DNA from: Prunella strophiata
Taxonomy: Eukaryota; Chordata; Aves; Passeriformes; Prunellidae
NCBI GenBank assembly: GCA_036583965.1
Contig: JAZBQD010000030.1
Coordinates: forward strand, 114,834,048 to 114,898,047
Direction: 5' to 3'
DNA: 64,000 bases
A model generated the notes under the pieces. The model searched no databases. It was not told the DNA's origin and saw only the letters and a list, made by a program, of their open reading frames with translations. Of this stretch, positions 1 to 11,475 are shown piece by piece. How positions within the stretch are numbered: position 1 is the stretch's first letter; the number at the start of each line of letters is the position of its first letter. Position numbers and translations under genes: made by a program.

Positions 1-7
1 CCATACC

Positions 8-92
8 AGAATTCCCACAGCCCCACTGCCAGAGGGAAGGGAAGCAGAATCCCACATTCAGAATTCCCACAGCCCCACTGCCAGAGGGAAGC
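8..92. repeat. Two-copy 52-bp tandem duplication
   Basis: The stretch starting AGAATTCCCACAGCCCCACT at 8 recurs at 60. It lies in the intron downstream of GART-like exon 19; no other role is visible. Confidence 0.8.
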
Positions 93-230
93 ACAGGGTT
101 TCCTCCCTGGAATGTCAGCAGTGCCAGCAGGCCTGAGGGATTTAATCAAAGGACAAGGAACTCTGACTGTGGAATCCTGGTGAGACCAACCACCCCTGCT
201 TTAGTTTCTCTCTTACATTTGATTTCTTAC

Positions 231-372
231 CTTTCCATTTTCGGAGAAAAGGGCTGGACAAAACCCTCATGAACCCTGACAGACAGATCAGCTCCACAGA
301 GAATTCCTCCAGGACTCGGTCAATGGTGCTGTCGAATTCCGAGCGACTCCCGTACAGTTTGTGATCAATCAC
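231..372 (-). pseudogene. GART: GART-like exon 19 (formyltransferase)
   Basis: It reads VIDHKLYGSRSEFDSTIDRV, LEEFSVELICLSGFMRVLSS and PFLRKWKG, very close to the family. Acceptor CAG, donor AAAG|GTAAGA, intact frame. The next exon, which holds the HPSLLPSFKG catalytic segment, is not in the window. Confidence 0.92.
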
Positions 373-1170
373 CTGGGGCAGGGAGACACAACCAAAGGTG
401 GGACTGGGAGCAGCTGCTTGGGCAACAGTGGGGAACAAACCAGATTTAATTCCAGGACACTCCATGATTTGAAAGGAGGGTGCAGTCAGGTGGGGTTGGT
501 CTTTTCTGCCACATCCCAAGTGAAAGGGTGAGAGGAAATGGCCCTACATTGCACCAGGGGAGGTTCAGAATGGAGATTAGAAACAATTTTTCCCTTCTTA
601 GGAGTGGCCAGGCACAGTGGCAAAGGAATGAGTTGCCCAGGGAGGCAGTGGAGTCAATTGGCCAGACCCTTGGGTAAGGGGAGGAGGAGGTCCTTTATTT
701 CTGCCCCACTTCCCATTTTCAGTCCTGCAGGTGAGTGCTGATTTCTGACTCTCCTCAGGACCTTCAAACAAAGGGCCCACAAAACTTTGTGCCCTTGCCT
801 GTGAAAATGTGAGTGAATTTTGGTATCACTTTTTTTCTTTAGACACGAGTCAGAAAAATATCACATGAACCTAACTCAAGATCTGAAGAAACTGCTTCAG
901 AACCCTTTCCATGCAGGGGCAGCCTCTAGCAGAGTTTATTTCCATCTGTGCACAGCTGTAAAAACAGCTGCTCAAACCCACTGGATGTCAGAAGGGGGAG
1001 TTCCTGCCTTTGACATCCCAAGTCATGGAATGTTCTCAGACAATGCTGATGGTCCTTGCCAGGGGTTTTTATGGAACAAATTCCTGTCCCAAAGAGCTGC
1101 TTTGTGGCCCACAGGCAGGGGAGAACTTGCATGGGACTGGGCACAATGTGAGACACAGGTTTTCATCCTG

Positions 1171-1543
1171 GAGAGGAGAAGCTCCAGGGAGAGCTCAGAG
1201 CCCCTGGCAGGGCCTGAAGGGGCTCCAGGAGAGCTCAGAGGGACTGGGGACAAGGATGGAGGGACAGGACCCAGGGAATGGCTCCCAGTGCCAGAGGGCA
1301 GGGCTGGGTGGGAGATTGGCAATGAGGAATTCCTCCCTGGCAGGGTGGGCAGGGCTGGCACAGGGTGCCCAGAGCAGCTGTGGCTGCCCCTGGATCCCTG
1401 GCAGTGCCCAAGGCCAGGCTGGACACTGGGGCTGGGAGCAGCCTGGCACAGGGGAAGGTGTCCCTGCCATGGCAGGGGTGGCACTGGGTGGGCTCTGAGG
1501 TCTTTCCAACCCTACCCCAGTCTAGGATTTTGTGATTCTAGAT
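1171..1543 (+). mobile_element. CR1 LINE 3' fragment
   Basis: This is the typical avian CR1 3' segment ending in a TTGTGATTCTAG tail, in the plus orientation. The same segment appears inverted at 9002, 9863, 11142, 15610 and 29703. The open frames across it are fragments without reverse-transcriptase motifs. Confidence 0.85.
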
Positions 1544-2199
1544 AAACCCAGGAGACAACACACTTCTGTGCTTTGCAGAACCTGAAGTGTGACTGATTTC
1601 AGCCAAAGCTCGAGGCTCATGGGCTGCAGTCCCAGACCCAACTCATCCACTGAAATCCCTTCTCTGGGATGCAGCACTCACTGCTGAGCTGGGAACAGCC
1701 CCCAGAGCCCAGTGAGGACTCCCAGCTCTGTGCTCCATCCCCAGATCCACAGGGGAAAGTTTCACACTGAAGTGAAACCTCAACACTCAGCAAGGATTTC
1801 CCATCCAGCCACGGGCTCAGCAGCTGGGAATAGAAAGGAGAAGGGGATGTGTCCTCACTGTTATGGATGGATAATGAGATGATTGGCTCTTGCAATTAAG
1901 GGATGAATACTGTGTGTATATTAAGAGAAGCTTTAGTGATGTATAGTTCTGTTATTATAGTTTAGATGTCCTCTGTTCTCCCCATAGTCCCCTTTCCCCC
2001 CCTCTCTATTGTTGCCATCAGACAGCCTGGGCTGTGTAGGACAGGTAGAAAGGAGCCCTGTACATACACCCCTTTCATGGGAGAGTTGGGAATGGAAAAG
2101 CTTGTTGTTGGGGGGGGACATGACAACACCTGACCTTCAATCAAGTTGCAAGAAATTAGTCTCCACCAAAAAACTGCAAAGAAGAGTTGACTGACAGAC

Positions 2200-2680
2200 T
2201 TTGGGAGGGGCCAGGGGTGGCTGATGCAGCCCCCAGTGTAGGAATGTGCCCCCTGTCCTTTGTCTCCTTAAAAAAGCAAAAAGCCCAGAAGTTTCTCTCC
2301 TCAATTTGGTAAAAAGACACCTCCTAGGACCTTGGGGACTTCACCTCAAACCTAGGGCAACCCAATTGGACAGGGGCCAGAAAGTCCCACCTAAGAAATT
2401 AGAAATTCACTAGAAAAATAAGAGAACAAAGGAAATAATCACTTTTGTGGGGTGTTTTAGCAGGAACAAGAACCTCTTGCCCCTGGCTTGGGTTTTCTCT
2501 GTAAGAGCTTTGTTATTTTGCTTTTTATTAAACCTTTTTCTGTTTCCAGCACTGCCTCAGAAAAATCCTGCTGATGTTATGCCATTAAGGTAGCTGGGCT
2601 ATCTCGGGTGTGATGGGTTCCTCTAAAAGCTCATAAGACCTGGCTTGAGGAGAAAACCCCTCACCCAGGAGTACAAAACA
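2200..2680 (+). mobile_element. LTR-like element, inverted relative to 35340-35800
   Basis: It shares long stretches with the reverse complement of 35340-35800, for example TTTGTCTCCTTAAAAA, AAGCCCAGAAGTTTCTCTC and GGTAGCTGGGCTAT. A TTAAA promoter-like motif and TATTAAA near the end suggest a solo ERV LTR. Exact ends were not fixed. Confidence 0.6.
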
Positions 2681-3179
2681 CTGAGCTCATCTTGAAGAGG
2701 AGCCAGCCACGAGGGCAGCTCCCAGCACTGCAGTTTTCCCTCATTTAGTCCTTTTGCTGTAATTTTTGCTAAGGTTTAATATACATTTTAAAACTTTTAG
2801 AGTCAGCAGCGGTGTGAAAAATGCATATTACATTATTGGCTTTTCACAAATACTCTATGTATCATGTTGTATCAATTTGTGGTGCTGTATTGATGTTTTA
2901 ATAGTATAGTAAATGTAGTGTTATAGTTAAATTGTGGTTTTTATAATTAAAATAGAGACTATGTATGTAAGATTTTTTTTACAGGAGGAATGGGGTATTC
3001 ACACAGAGATAGCAGCCACAGGGCACCCAGATCTTCCAGGGAAGAGAGAATTTATGACTCTTATCAGAAGGAAACAAATCCTTCCTGCATTGCTGAGACT
3101 GTGGGACACCGAGAGACTGAGAGTGGGAAGATGACAAAAACCAGATGAAAACCTTTGTTTTAAGTGGAATTTATGCATC

Positions 3180-3440
3180 ATGCATGGGGTATATGAATAT
3201 GCAACAGGTTATTGCTTTTAAGGGTTAATCCTCTGTTAAACGGGTGTGCTTTCGGGGCTTGACTAGCCCAGGAGAGCACCCGAACTGGTTCGTAACTCTT
3301 TGTTTTTATTGTCTCATATTGCCCTATCTAAACTGTTCAAATTTCATTTACTCTAATTACATTGCTATTTTTATAACCACCTTATTTCTATTAAACTTTT
3401 AAAAATTTAAAAAAACCCCAAGCGATTGGCGTTTTTCACG
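3180..3440 (+). mobile_element. Probable LTR fragment
   Basis: It lies between GART-like exons 18 and 17. It has an LTR-like layout: GGCTTGACTAGCCCAGGAG, then a T-rich stretch with TATTAAACTTTTAAAAA and the end GGCGTTTTTCACG. No second copy occurs in this window, so the class is tentative. Confidence 0.4.
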
Positions 3441-3459
3441 GGCGGTTTCTCAGACTCAC

Positions 3460-3590
3460 CCTGGCGGGGATGCCGGCGCGGGCGGCGCTGCGCAGCTCGG
3501 GCACGCCGGGTCTGTTGGAGATCACCAGCACCAGCTGGGCACAGCTGCCCGGCTCCCGGGCAGAGCTGATCAGCGCGGGCAGGGCCGTGC
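3460..3590 (-). pseudogene. GART: GART-like exon 18 (formyltransferase)
   Basis: It reads GTALPALISSAREPGSCAQL then VLVISNRPGVPELRSAARAG and IPAR, aligning with GSNLQALIDSTREPNSSAQI and GIPTR. The phosphate-binding GTGSNLQAL loop has become GAGTALPAL. It is 131 nt, in frame, with acceptor CCGCAG and donor AGG|GTGAGT. Confidence 0.87.
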
Positions 3591-3899
3591 CTGCGGCGGG
3601 ACAGAGCAGAGGGGAGGGGGACAGGTCAGCACCACCCTGAACCTTCCTGAGAGGAATAGCAAAGGTGCCTTTACAAACAACCTATGGGTCTGCTGGTAGA
3701 TAAAGTTAGCACTGGGAGATAAAAGAAACTATGGGGAGGATTCCACTGATTGATGAATGGGAAGAGATATTTGCTTTTATAAATAAACTCTAGGTTTGCT
3801 GATAAATGAAATGAGACATTGTAAGATGAAAGAAACAATGGGAAAGAGAATCCCTAAAATCTGTAAGAATTAAAAATTAAAAGAGAGGGTTATACATTT

Positions 3900-4162
3900 T
3901 ATACATTAGAGGGAAATCTTTGGTATCAGGCATTCCAGAAGTCTGTACCTCTCAAGCACCTCAGCCAATGGGGAAAGAGAGAGGGAAATGAGGCCGGGAA
4001 ATTGGGATAAAAAGGAGGCTGCATCCTCCAAAAATTGGAGAGACCCCAGGGGAATGCCCCATGGCCTCTCCCTTTATTGGAATAAAGTAAAAGGACTCCT
4101 CTGTCTCCTTTTTGGGCATAAACCTCTGATGTTTGTGGATTTATTTTTCTTAACATTCCCAT
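3900..4162 (+). mobile_element. Solo LTR-like repeat, copy 1 of 3
   Basis: Near-identical to 6525-6787 and 34899-35132. Key features are GGTATCAGGCATTCC, a TATA-like GGGATAAAAAGGAGGC, a poly-A signal in TTGGAATAAAGT, and the end TTAACA. Length and signals fit a short avian ERV LTR. Confidence 0.65.
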
Positions 4163-4560
4163 CAGGGAAATCCCCCGAGCCCTGCCTTGGAGGGCTTACC
4201 ATAGAGGTTTCCCCACCTGGAAAGGACTTCCTCACGGAGTCTTGCTTAACAACACACCACCCCTGTTCCCCTCCCCATGTGTCCCAAATTCTCGTGGTTT
4301 CTCCTTTCCCTGTTCCCTCATTAGTTGTGGTATCCCTGGTGGCCAACTCCCCGAAGGGCAATGCTCTTTGCCCTGCCCCTTGTGCCACCCCCCTGCCCTC
4401 AGAGCATTGGCCACTGACCCCCTACTTAACCTTGTGCACACCACATGGTTTTGTCTTTTGTCTCTGGTTTCCCTTTGGCATGCTGAAATAAACCTCTCTG
4501 GAGCTGACCCTACAAAAAGCCCTTCTGCCTCTCTTGGCTGAGCCAGCCTGTGGTGAGTGT
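4163..4560 (+). mobile_element. Possible second LTR-like segment abutting copy 1
   Basis: A pyrimidine-rich stretch with a poly-A-like signal (CTGAAATAAACCTCTC) and the end TGGCTGAGCCAGCC. It reads like an LTR end but has no copy here to define its borders. Confidence 0.35.
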
Positions 4561-4789
4561 GGTGTGTGAATGTTAGACATATATATTATAATATGGGCTT
4601 TTCACAAATATTAAAATGGATTCTGTATGTGTGGTGTTAAAGGAACTTGTTATAAAGATGTGGGTTTTATTTCTGTTAATTAAGTTATTTATTGTTTATT
4701 ATTCTGTATATTTTAATTATTCTATTAATTTTGTTAATTAAGCTTAGTGAAGTAGCTGATATGAGCATGCTTGTGTTAAAATGCCTGCT

Positions 4790-5180
4790 GGGATGGGGTA
4801 ACACCCAATGAACACAAGAGATGAGGACACCTGCACAGATCTGCCAACCTATCAGCACTCACTGGCTGAAGGCAGTGTGGGCCAGGGCCCAAACTTTGGA
4901 GGTGATAAGAATGGACTAAAACCACACCCAAGGAATAATGCTCTTAAAAGGTGGACCCAAGAAGGAGATAAGCTAAATAGTTCTTGGAACATGTAAGCTA
5001 GTTTGGGGAAAAGTTCACTATGCATAAGGGTCTATGAATATGCAAAGGGCTGATGTAATTAAAAGGTATTTAAGGGGTATCCCCAAAGATAACAGGCTGC
5101 TCTTGGCTGAGTAATAACCTTTGCTCTGTGGTCCTTGTCTCCTGTTGTCCTTTATTAAACTTTTTACATTTTCACAGGAG
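4790..5180 (+). mobile_element. Probable LTR fragment
   Basis: Promoter-like TATTTAAGGGG, then GCTCTTGGCTGAGTAATAAC and TCCTTTATTAAAC near the end resemble an LTR with a poly-A signal. Ends are uncertain. Confidence 0.4.
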
Positions 5181-5562
5181 AGTGAACATGTTTTTCACCA
5201 TGGACATGACTGCCTTGCCTGAATGCCTCCCCAAGCAGCTTTTCCACAGGAGGTGCTTACTGGGGATTATAGGTAGCAGCACCCACCATGTAAACCCCAC
5301 TCTGCTCCACCACAGCCCTGGGAGGGGCTCTCAGCTGCTGCTCAGACAGAGATCTGCTCATCCACAACCAGCACTGAGGGTGGGGACTCTGATAAAGCTC
5401 AGTTTTTAAGGAGTGCAACACAACTCCTTGACTTGTAGTCAAAGTGAAACTCTGGACTTTGAGGGGTCTGGAGATTCTACTGGAAGCAAGGCCAGGTGGG
5501 CACACCTGAACCAGCCTCTCCTATGTGAGGACATTCTCTGTGCCAGGACAATGACAGCTCAC

Positions 5563-5704
5563 CTGCTCCAGAGACAAGAACAGCCACCTTCACCTTTCTC
5601 TTCCTGGGCTGGGGCTGGATCTCAGCAGTGCTGGTGTCCAGCAGCTGCTGGGGGCTGCTCAGCTGCAGGGCCTTCTGCAAGATTCTCCACTTCAATGCGA
5701 GAAC
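5563..5704 (-). pseudogene. GART: GART-like exon 17 (AIRS-formyltransferase linker) frameshifted
   Basis: In the frame required by exon 16 it starts GSRIEVENLAEGP (family SPRVKVKNLIESM) and then reaches a stop. The end reads RKRKVKVAVLVSGAG in another frame, matching KKKARVAVLISGTG. The exon is 142 nt, not compatible with the flanking phases. Acceptor GAGCAG and donor G|GTGAGC remain. Confidence 0.85.
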
Positions 5705-6524
5705 CTGCTCCAAACACACAAGGGAAGTGTTAGATTCTACCTTTCCTTCTAAACTGATTTTGTGTAGTTTATGAATAATGTTTCAACGACAAGATATTGT
5801 ATCAGCAATGAATTTATGCTGGCACAGACAGAGCTCCAGAGGGATTCAGTGCTTGAACAGCCCAGATCCCAGGAGCTGTGCTGGTCTCTGGTGTCACCTG
5901 CTCACAGAGTTGTTCTCAAAGACGCAGGCATAGATTTTCAAGGATTAGTCCCACCTTTTATACCTCCCATGCTGCAAAAGGACACTAAAAACGGTGCTGA
6001 CAGAGCTGAGGTGGCATTTTGGCTGCCCAAACTGTTGGGTTTCCAGAGGGATTTTGGGTCATGTCCTGCTGGATGTCAGTCAATGACACACCAGGATTCA
6101 GAGTGGCCATCACCACACGTGACTGTACAAAGCTGTGGCCTGTCCTCAGCCTTTACTCAGGTCTGTGTGAGCTGGGAAGGGCTGGACAGGAGGGGAGATG
6201 ATCACCATGAGTATGGTAAAATATCCTCTGATTTTTGGAACAATCAGCACAGGGATTCCCTGAAGCCTCAGGGAGGGGAAGAGGTTATCCAGGTGAGAGG
6301 AATGGCAGATTTGTCCTTACAAACAGGCTGTGGGTCTGCTGGTAGATAAAACCAGCACTGAGAGATAAAAGAAACCAGGGGAAGGATTCCACTGATTGAA
6401 GAAGGGAAAAAGATATTTGCCTTTACAAACTGTAGGTTTACTGATAAATGAAATTGGATATTGAAAGATGAAAGAAACAATGGAGACAGCCCCTAAATTC
6501 CATAAGAATTAAAAATTAAAAAGG

Positions 6525-6787
6525 AGGGTTATACATTAGAGGGAAATCTTTGGTATCAGGCATTCCAGAAGTCTGTACCTCTCAAGTACCTCAGCCCATG
6601 GGGAAAGAGAGAAGGGAAATGTGGCTGAGAAATTGGGATAAAAAGGAGGCTGCATCCTCCAAAAATTGGAGAGACCCTCAGGGAATGCCCCATGGCCTCT
6701 CCCTTTATTGGAATAAAGTAAAAGGACTCCTCTGTCTCCTTTTTGGACATAAACCTCTGATGTTTGTGGATTCATTTTCCTGACACA
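6525..6787 (+). mobile_element. Solo LTR-like repeat, copy 2 of 3
   Basis: The same element and orientation as 3900-4162. It ends TTCCTGACA just before GART-like exon 16. Confidence 0.65.
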
Positions 6788-6955
6788 GGTGCTGCCACTC
6801 TGAAACAAGAACTCATTTCTCATTTATTTAATACTGAAATGTAGATGTGGAGGTGTCCAGCAGCCTCCAGCCTAGTGAAACAACAGCAAACTGGTGTGAA
6901 CTACACTGACTTTGCAACAAGGAGTCTCTTCAGTCCCACGAGGACACCTGCTCAC

Positions 6956-7162
6956 CTGTGTGACAAGGGGCAACCACCTTCCCAATCAGCCAGGCCTCCT
7001 GCTGCCTCTGGATGTCCTGGAGAACGTGCTGGGCCAGCTCCTTCTGCACCACCAAGACAGCCCCAATGCCACAGGGAAGGGTCTGAGCCATCTCCTCTGC
7101 AGAGAGGTTCCCCTCCTTGTAGAGCCAGCCAAAGATTTCAGGGATCTTCCAGCTGAGAGCAT
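6956..7162 (-). pseudogene. GART: GART-like exon 16 (AIRS C-terminus)
   Basis: It reads DALSWKIPEIFGWLYKEGNL, SAEEMAQTLPCGIGAVLVVQ and ends AWLIGKVVAPCHTG. It is highly similar to the family (CGVGAVLVV, AWVIGSVVA), with intact frame and splice sites (207 nt). Confidence 0.92.
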
Positions 7163-7254
7163 CTGGGAAAGATTGAAATTGGTGTGGGGGCACCAAAATG
7201 TTTGTTATTATTTGTTATTTACTATCTGCAATGGCAGTGATGTGTCACAAGAGC

Positions 7255-7595
7255 TGGTAGAGAGCAATTCTTGCTGCCACAGAACCCCCTAAATCCCTGG
7301 GGCTGGCAAAGCCCTGCCAGCCCATGGAGTGCCAGCTGTGCCCCATGGCCCACCCTGTCCCCAGCCCAGAGCACTCAGTGCCACCTGCAGGGGACACCTG
7401 CAGGGATGGGCACTGCAAAGCTCCCTGGGCAGCCCCTGCCAAGGCCTGAGCCAGCCTTTCCATGGGCAAATTCCTGCTGCTGGCCAAGCTGAGGGACCTT
7501 AAAACCCATCTCAATCCATCCTCTGCCATGGCAGGGACACCTTCCACTGTCCCAGGCTGCTCCAAGCCCCAGTGTCCAACCTGGCCTTGGAAATT
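7255..7595 (-). mobile_element. Composite CR1 fragment
   Basis: The first part (to about 7490) matches 13930-14280 and 49557-49860. The rest (CTGCCATGGCAGGGACACC onward) matches the other CR1 3' copies, so two CR1 pieces are joined or nested. Confidence 0.75.
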
Positions 7596-8130
7596 TCTTT
7601 CTTTTCTTTCCAATTTCATTCTAGAGAAATACAACCCAACACACAGACACCTTTCTTTCCCCCTCCCCGTCCCCAGTGTATTTTTAGACTCACATGAACA
7701 CGGTTTTCTTTAGTATTTCGAACTTCTGAATTCTTTGCCCAATTTTGGCTTCATCAGAAAAAGTTCTGCCTTACTCACAGATATCAGATGTTGTGGGGAA
7801 GCTACCAAAAAGTGCATTAAGTGTGTGTGTGTGAGGAGAAAATGGTGCAAATTTTTGCCCTACCAAACCTCAGTATTTGGTCAAAATATTTTGCTTGGAG
7901 AGGTGTCCTGAGGAACACACAACCTTCTCCAACACCTTTTGTCCTGGAGATGTGCTGCCCTTAATCTCCTCTGGAATCTCCCTTCTCTAACAAACAGTGG
8001 GGCTCATGACTTGGAACAGGAATGGTTTTGGCAGCCCCTTGGGAAGCACCCACTTGGGGCTGTTCCCTCTGCAGGGGCATTTCTGAGGATTCCCCAGCTG
8101 AAGCTGGAAGGTCAAGGCCATTGTGGGCAC

Positions 8131-8717
8131 TGTCAGAACCCAGCACATCCCTCTGGCTGCCCTGGATGGCTCCAGCCCCTGGCAGGGGGCTCAGAGCCCT
8201 TGGCACAGAGCCCAAGACCCCTGTGCCTTTGATTTTGAGCCATGGAAAAAATTACCAACCTTATGTGAGGAGTTGCAAGCCACAGAAATTAAGTAGAGTA
8301 AGAGTTAGTTTATCACAGGCTGAAAAAGTAGAATATTGGGGTTTTTTAGAATAAGAGTTAATGAGTCAAGATGGAGGAATTTGGGTGTGTTCTGCCCTTC
8401 TTTCTCCTTTTTCACAGCCTCCATCTTCTGGGTGATGGTGGCACTTTTGGATTGGTTTAGAGTAGAGTTGGACTGTGTAACACAGGTGATAGGTATTGGA
8501 AAATAACTGTAAATAATGTACAGGTAGTTTTTAGTATAAAAAGATAACACTGCCCTGGGGACGGGCAGTGTGCCTGGGACTGACCTGCTGGACAGACCTG
8601 GGCTGGTCAGGGAAAGAATGGAATAGATAAGGAAAAATAATCAACCTTGAAGAGCACAAATGAAGAGTCCTGACTCCTTCTTTGGTGCTCAGGCTGGGAC
8701 ACAGAGACTTTCCAACA
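8131..8717 (+). mobile_element. LTR, copy 1 of 2
   Basis: Begins TGTCAGAACCCAGCAC, has a TATA-like TAGTATAAAAAGATAAC and ends GACTTTCCAACA. It is about 90% similar by eye to 23608-24190, in direct orientation. It sits between GART-like exons 16 and 15. Confidence 0.75.
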
Positions 8718-8789
8718 CATCTGGGTCTCTTCACATGAGAGACCCAACAAACTCTCTCCCTGCCCCACAGGAGCCCCTCGGGTGCTCAC

Positions 8790-8939
8790 CCAGGACGGCG
8801 CTGAGGTGCTCGGGCAGGAGCCTGGAGATGCCCCCCAGGAGCCCCTCGGCCGTGGGGGCAAAGCCCTTGACGTGCCCCGAGCGGAGCACGGGCAGCAGAG
8901 CGGGGCTGAACATCTTCCCTGGGGTCAGCAGAACATCTC
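8790..8939 (-). pseudogene. GART: GART-like exon 15 (AIRS)
   Basis: It reads GDVLLTPGKMFSPALLPVLR, SGHVKGFAPTAEGLLGGISR and LLPEHLSAVL. LLPVLRSGHVK is preserved, but the catalytic AHITGGGL is APTAEGL with one codon lost. Length 150 nt; phases fit exons 14 and 16. Confidence 0.9.
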
Positions 8940-9001
8940 CTGCAAACAACAGCGGCAGCTCAGTCCTGCTTAAAACCTCGTGAGGGGTTTAGAAACAAAA
9001 A

Positions 9002-9372
9002 ATCACAGAGTGGGCTGGGTTAGGAGGGGTCTTAAAGCCCACCCAGTGCCAGCCCTGCCATGGCAGGGACACCTTCCACTGTGCCAGGCTGCTCCCAGCC
9101 CCAGTGTCCAGCCTGGCCTTGGGCACTGCCAGGGATCCAGGGGCAGCCACAGCTGCTCTGGCAATTCCATCCCAGCCCCTGCCCACCCTGCCAGGGAACA
9201 ATTTCTCATTCCCAGTATCCCATGCAGCCCTGCCCTCTGGCACTGGGAGCCATTCCCTGGTCCTGTCCCTCCATCCTTGTCCCCAGTCCCTCTGCAGCTC
9301 TCCTGGAGCCCCTTCAGGCCCTGCCAGGGGCTCTGAGCTCTCCCAGAGCCTTCCATTCTCCAGGCTGAACGC
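9002..9372 (-). mobile_element. CR1 LINE 3' fragment
   Basis: The minus-oriented CR1 3' end has its terminal repeat side at 9002 (ATCACAGAGTGGGCTGG). The body matches the CR1 at 1171-1543 in reverse complement. Confidence 0.85.
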
Positions 9373-9560
9373 AATGGATTTGTTTCAAAGGTCGTGGGGT
9401 GATTTTGGGAATGCTTCCCCGAGCAGGTTCTCTCCCAGCCCTTGCAGAAGGCCTTGGGAAGGAGGCACCAGTGCTGCCCACTCGCAGAGCAGCGGGCACC
9501 AGCCCCACGGGAGCAGCCCCAGCCCTGCAGAGCCCTTGGGAGGAAGGAAGGAGAGCCCAC

Positions 9561-9812
9561 CCAGAGTGGTGCCCCCGCAGCTGCCCGGGGCTGGCGAGGA
9601 GCAGCGCAGTGAAGATGTCAGGAGGATCCTCCGCACGACGCCGAAGCCGCGGCCGTGGATGCCGGGGGAGCCCAGCCCCAGGAGCGCGTCCCCCTGCTCG
9701 GCTCCCTGCAGCCCCGGCAGCCGCCGGCCCCGCTGCGCCGCGCCCACCGCGAACCCCGCCAGCGCACAGAGCCCCGGGGCGCACGGAGCCGCCACTGCTG
9801 TCACCTCCCCAC
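9561..9812 (-). pseudogene. GART: GART-like exon 14 (AIRS), in frame but motif-poor
   Basis: It reads GGEVTAVAAPCAPGLCALAG then FAVGAAQRGRRLPGL and ends RCSSPAPGSCGGTTLG. The 252 nt agree with the family's exon length and phases. GGETAEMPDMY has become GGEVTAVAAPC and GLHSNGFSLVRK has become GIHGRGFGVVRR. It is very GC-rich, consistent with biased drift. Confidence 0.87.
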
Positions 9813-9862
9813 CTGCAAGGGGACACAGCCGTCAGCACCTCCTGCTCGCGGTCGGTTCGACT

Positions 9863-10130
9863 CACAGAGTCCCAGAATGGGTTGGGTTGGGAGGGATCTT
9901 AAAGCCACCCAGTGCCACCCCTGCCATGGCACTGCACCCCTGAACCCCTTCCACTGTGCCAGGCTGCTCCCAGCACCAGTGCCCAGCCTGGCCTTGGGCA
10001 CTGCCAGGGATCCAGGGGCAGCCACAGCTGCTCTGGCAATTCCAGCCCAGCCCCTCCCCACCTCCCAGGGAACAATTCCTCATTCCCAAAATCCCACCTA
10101 ACTCTGCCCTCCCTCAGCTCCAAGCCATCA
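9863..10130 (-). mobile_element. CR1 LINE 3' fragment
   Basis: Minus-oriented CR1 3' end starting TCACAGAGTCCCAGAATGGG. It is inserted just upstream of GART-like exon 14. Confidence 0.85.
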
Positions 10131-10628
10131 TTGTAACACCATTTCAAATTTATCTCCTAAACTCAGCAGTACATCCAGGGATACACAGCCTAAGAAGATT
10201 CAGATCTATTTTTAAAATCCTTCTTGGTTTGCTACTTCACCTCAAGACTCCAACAAAACAAAGCTTCATGAAAGAAGAAGTGGTTTTTTGTCATTATTAT
10301 TTCTGCTACTCATGTGGCACCTCCCTGAGTATGGGAGAGGGCTTGGAAACATGAATATTGAACAATGTGAGGCTTCCAGTTCTGTTCTGCTTTGTTCAGG
10401 GATAAAGAAGGAAGAACAAGGATCCAAGTGCACAAATACTTAACCCCATCTTTCCTGTGCTGACACATTTTTCAGAAGAACTGAAGCACAAATTCTCAAC
10501 TGCTTTTCCCACCAAACAGAAACCAACAATTCCAGGGCCACATTCTGCCTCCACCTCCCAAATCCATTTCTCTGGTGAGAAATTCAACCTCAGACCCCTC
10601 AAATCCCAGAGGAGAGGAGGGTCCATAC

Positions 10629-10829
10629 CCAGGAAAGCACACCCTGCACTCCTGCAAGCCTCAGCTATTCCTTCTTTGATTGTTTCCCATCACTTCAGCA
10701 TCCAGCTTGCCACAGGCCAAGTGGCTGAGGAAGAAGACGGGGCTCAGCCCCCTGGGCCAGGAGCTCATTGACACACAGGGCCACCAGGTCCTGCCCGATG
10801 GTGTCGTGTCTCTTACACACCTGGGCAAC
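10629..10829 (-). pseudogene. GART: GART-like exon 13 (AIRS) with two frameshifts
   Basis: It starts [20 protein letters not shown] then [10 protein letters not shown]. An extra base in the GGGG run at 10739-10742 moves the frame to [16 protein letters not shown], and a second extra base near 10680 moves it to KEGIAEACRSAGCAFLG. The exon is 201 nt where phase and family length predict 199, consistent with two insertions. Splice sites (GCAG acceptor, G|GTATGG donor) remain. Confidence 0.88.
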
Positions 10830-11141
10830 CTGCAAAACATGGTGGCAACCAGAAACAGGCAAAACTCCATTACTCATCAGTGAAAGCTGCAGAAACCTGC
10901 TTTTCTCTGAAAGGAAGCACTGCAGGACAGACAGGGAAGACAGAACCTGGTGCATTACCTGGTTGAAATCAAGAGAAAACAGCTCATTTTCTTGCAGACA
11001 GAAAAAGAAAAATCGATTTTGCTTTTTTTTTTTTTTTTTTTTTATATTAGTTTGAATTTCAGCCGTAGCTACCTAGAAATTGTTATTTTGAGATTGTTTT
11101 GGTTTGCTTTCTGGAATATTATCATAGAAATTTCATTATTA

Positions 11142-11475
11142 TCATAGAATCATGGAATGATTTGGGTTGGGAGGGACCTCAAAGTCCACCCCTGCCACTG
11201 GCAGGGACAATCTTCCCCTGTGCCAGGCTGCTCCCAGCCCCAGTGTCCAGCCTGGCCTTGGGCACTGCCAGGGATCCAGGGGCAGCCACAGCTGCTCTAG
11301 GCACCCTGTGCCAGGCCCTGCCCACCCTGCCAGGGAACAATTCCTCATTCCCAATCTCCCACCCAGCCCTGCCCTCTGGCACTGGGAGCCATTCCCTGGG
11401 TCCTGTCCCTCCATCCTTGTCCCCAGTCCCTCTGCAGCTCTCCTGGAGCCCCTTCATGCCCTGCAGGAAGGTCTT
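11142..11475 (-). mobile_element. CR1 LINE 3' fragment
   Basis: Minus-oriented CR1 3' end with the clearest tail, ATCATAGAATCATGGAATGA. Confidence 0.88.

Noticed and set aside
820..1545. 241-codon open frame
   Set aside because: Most of it lies in a CR1 3' fragment and no protein family is recognisable.
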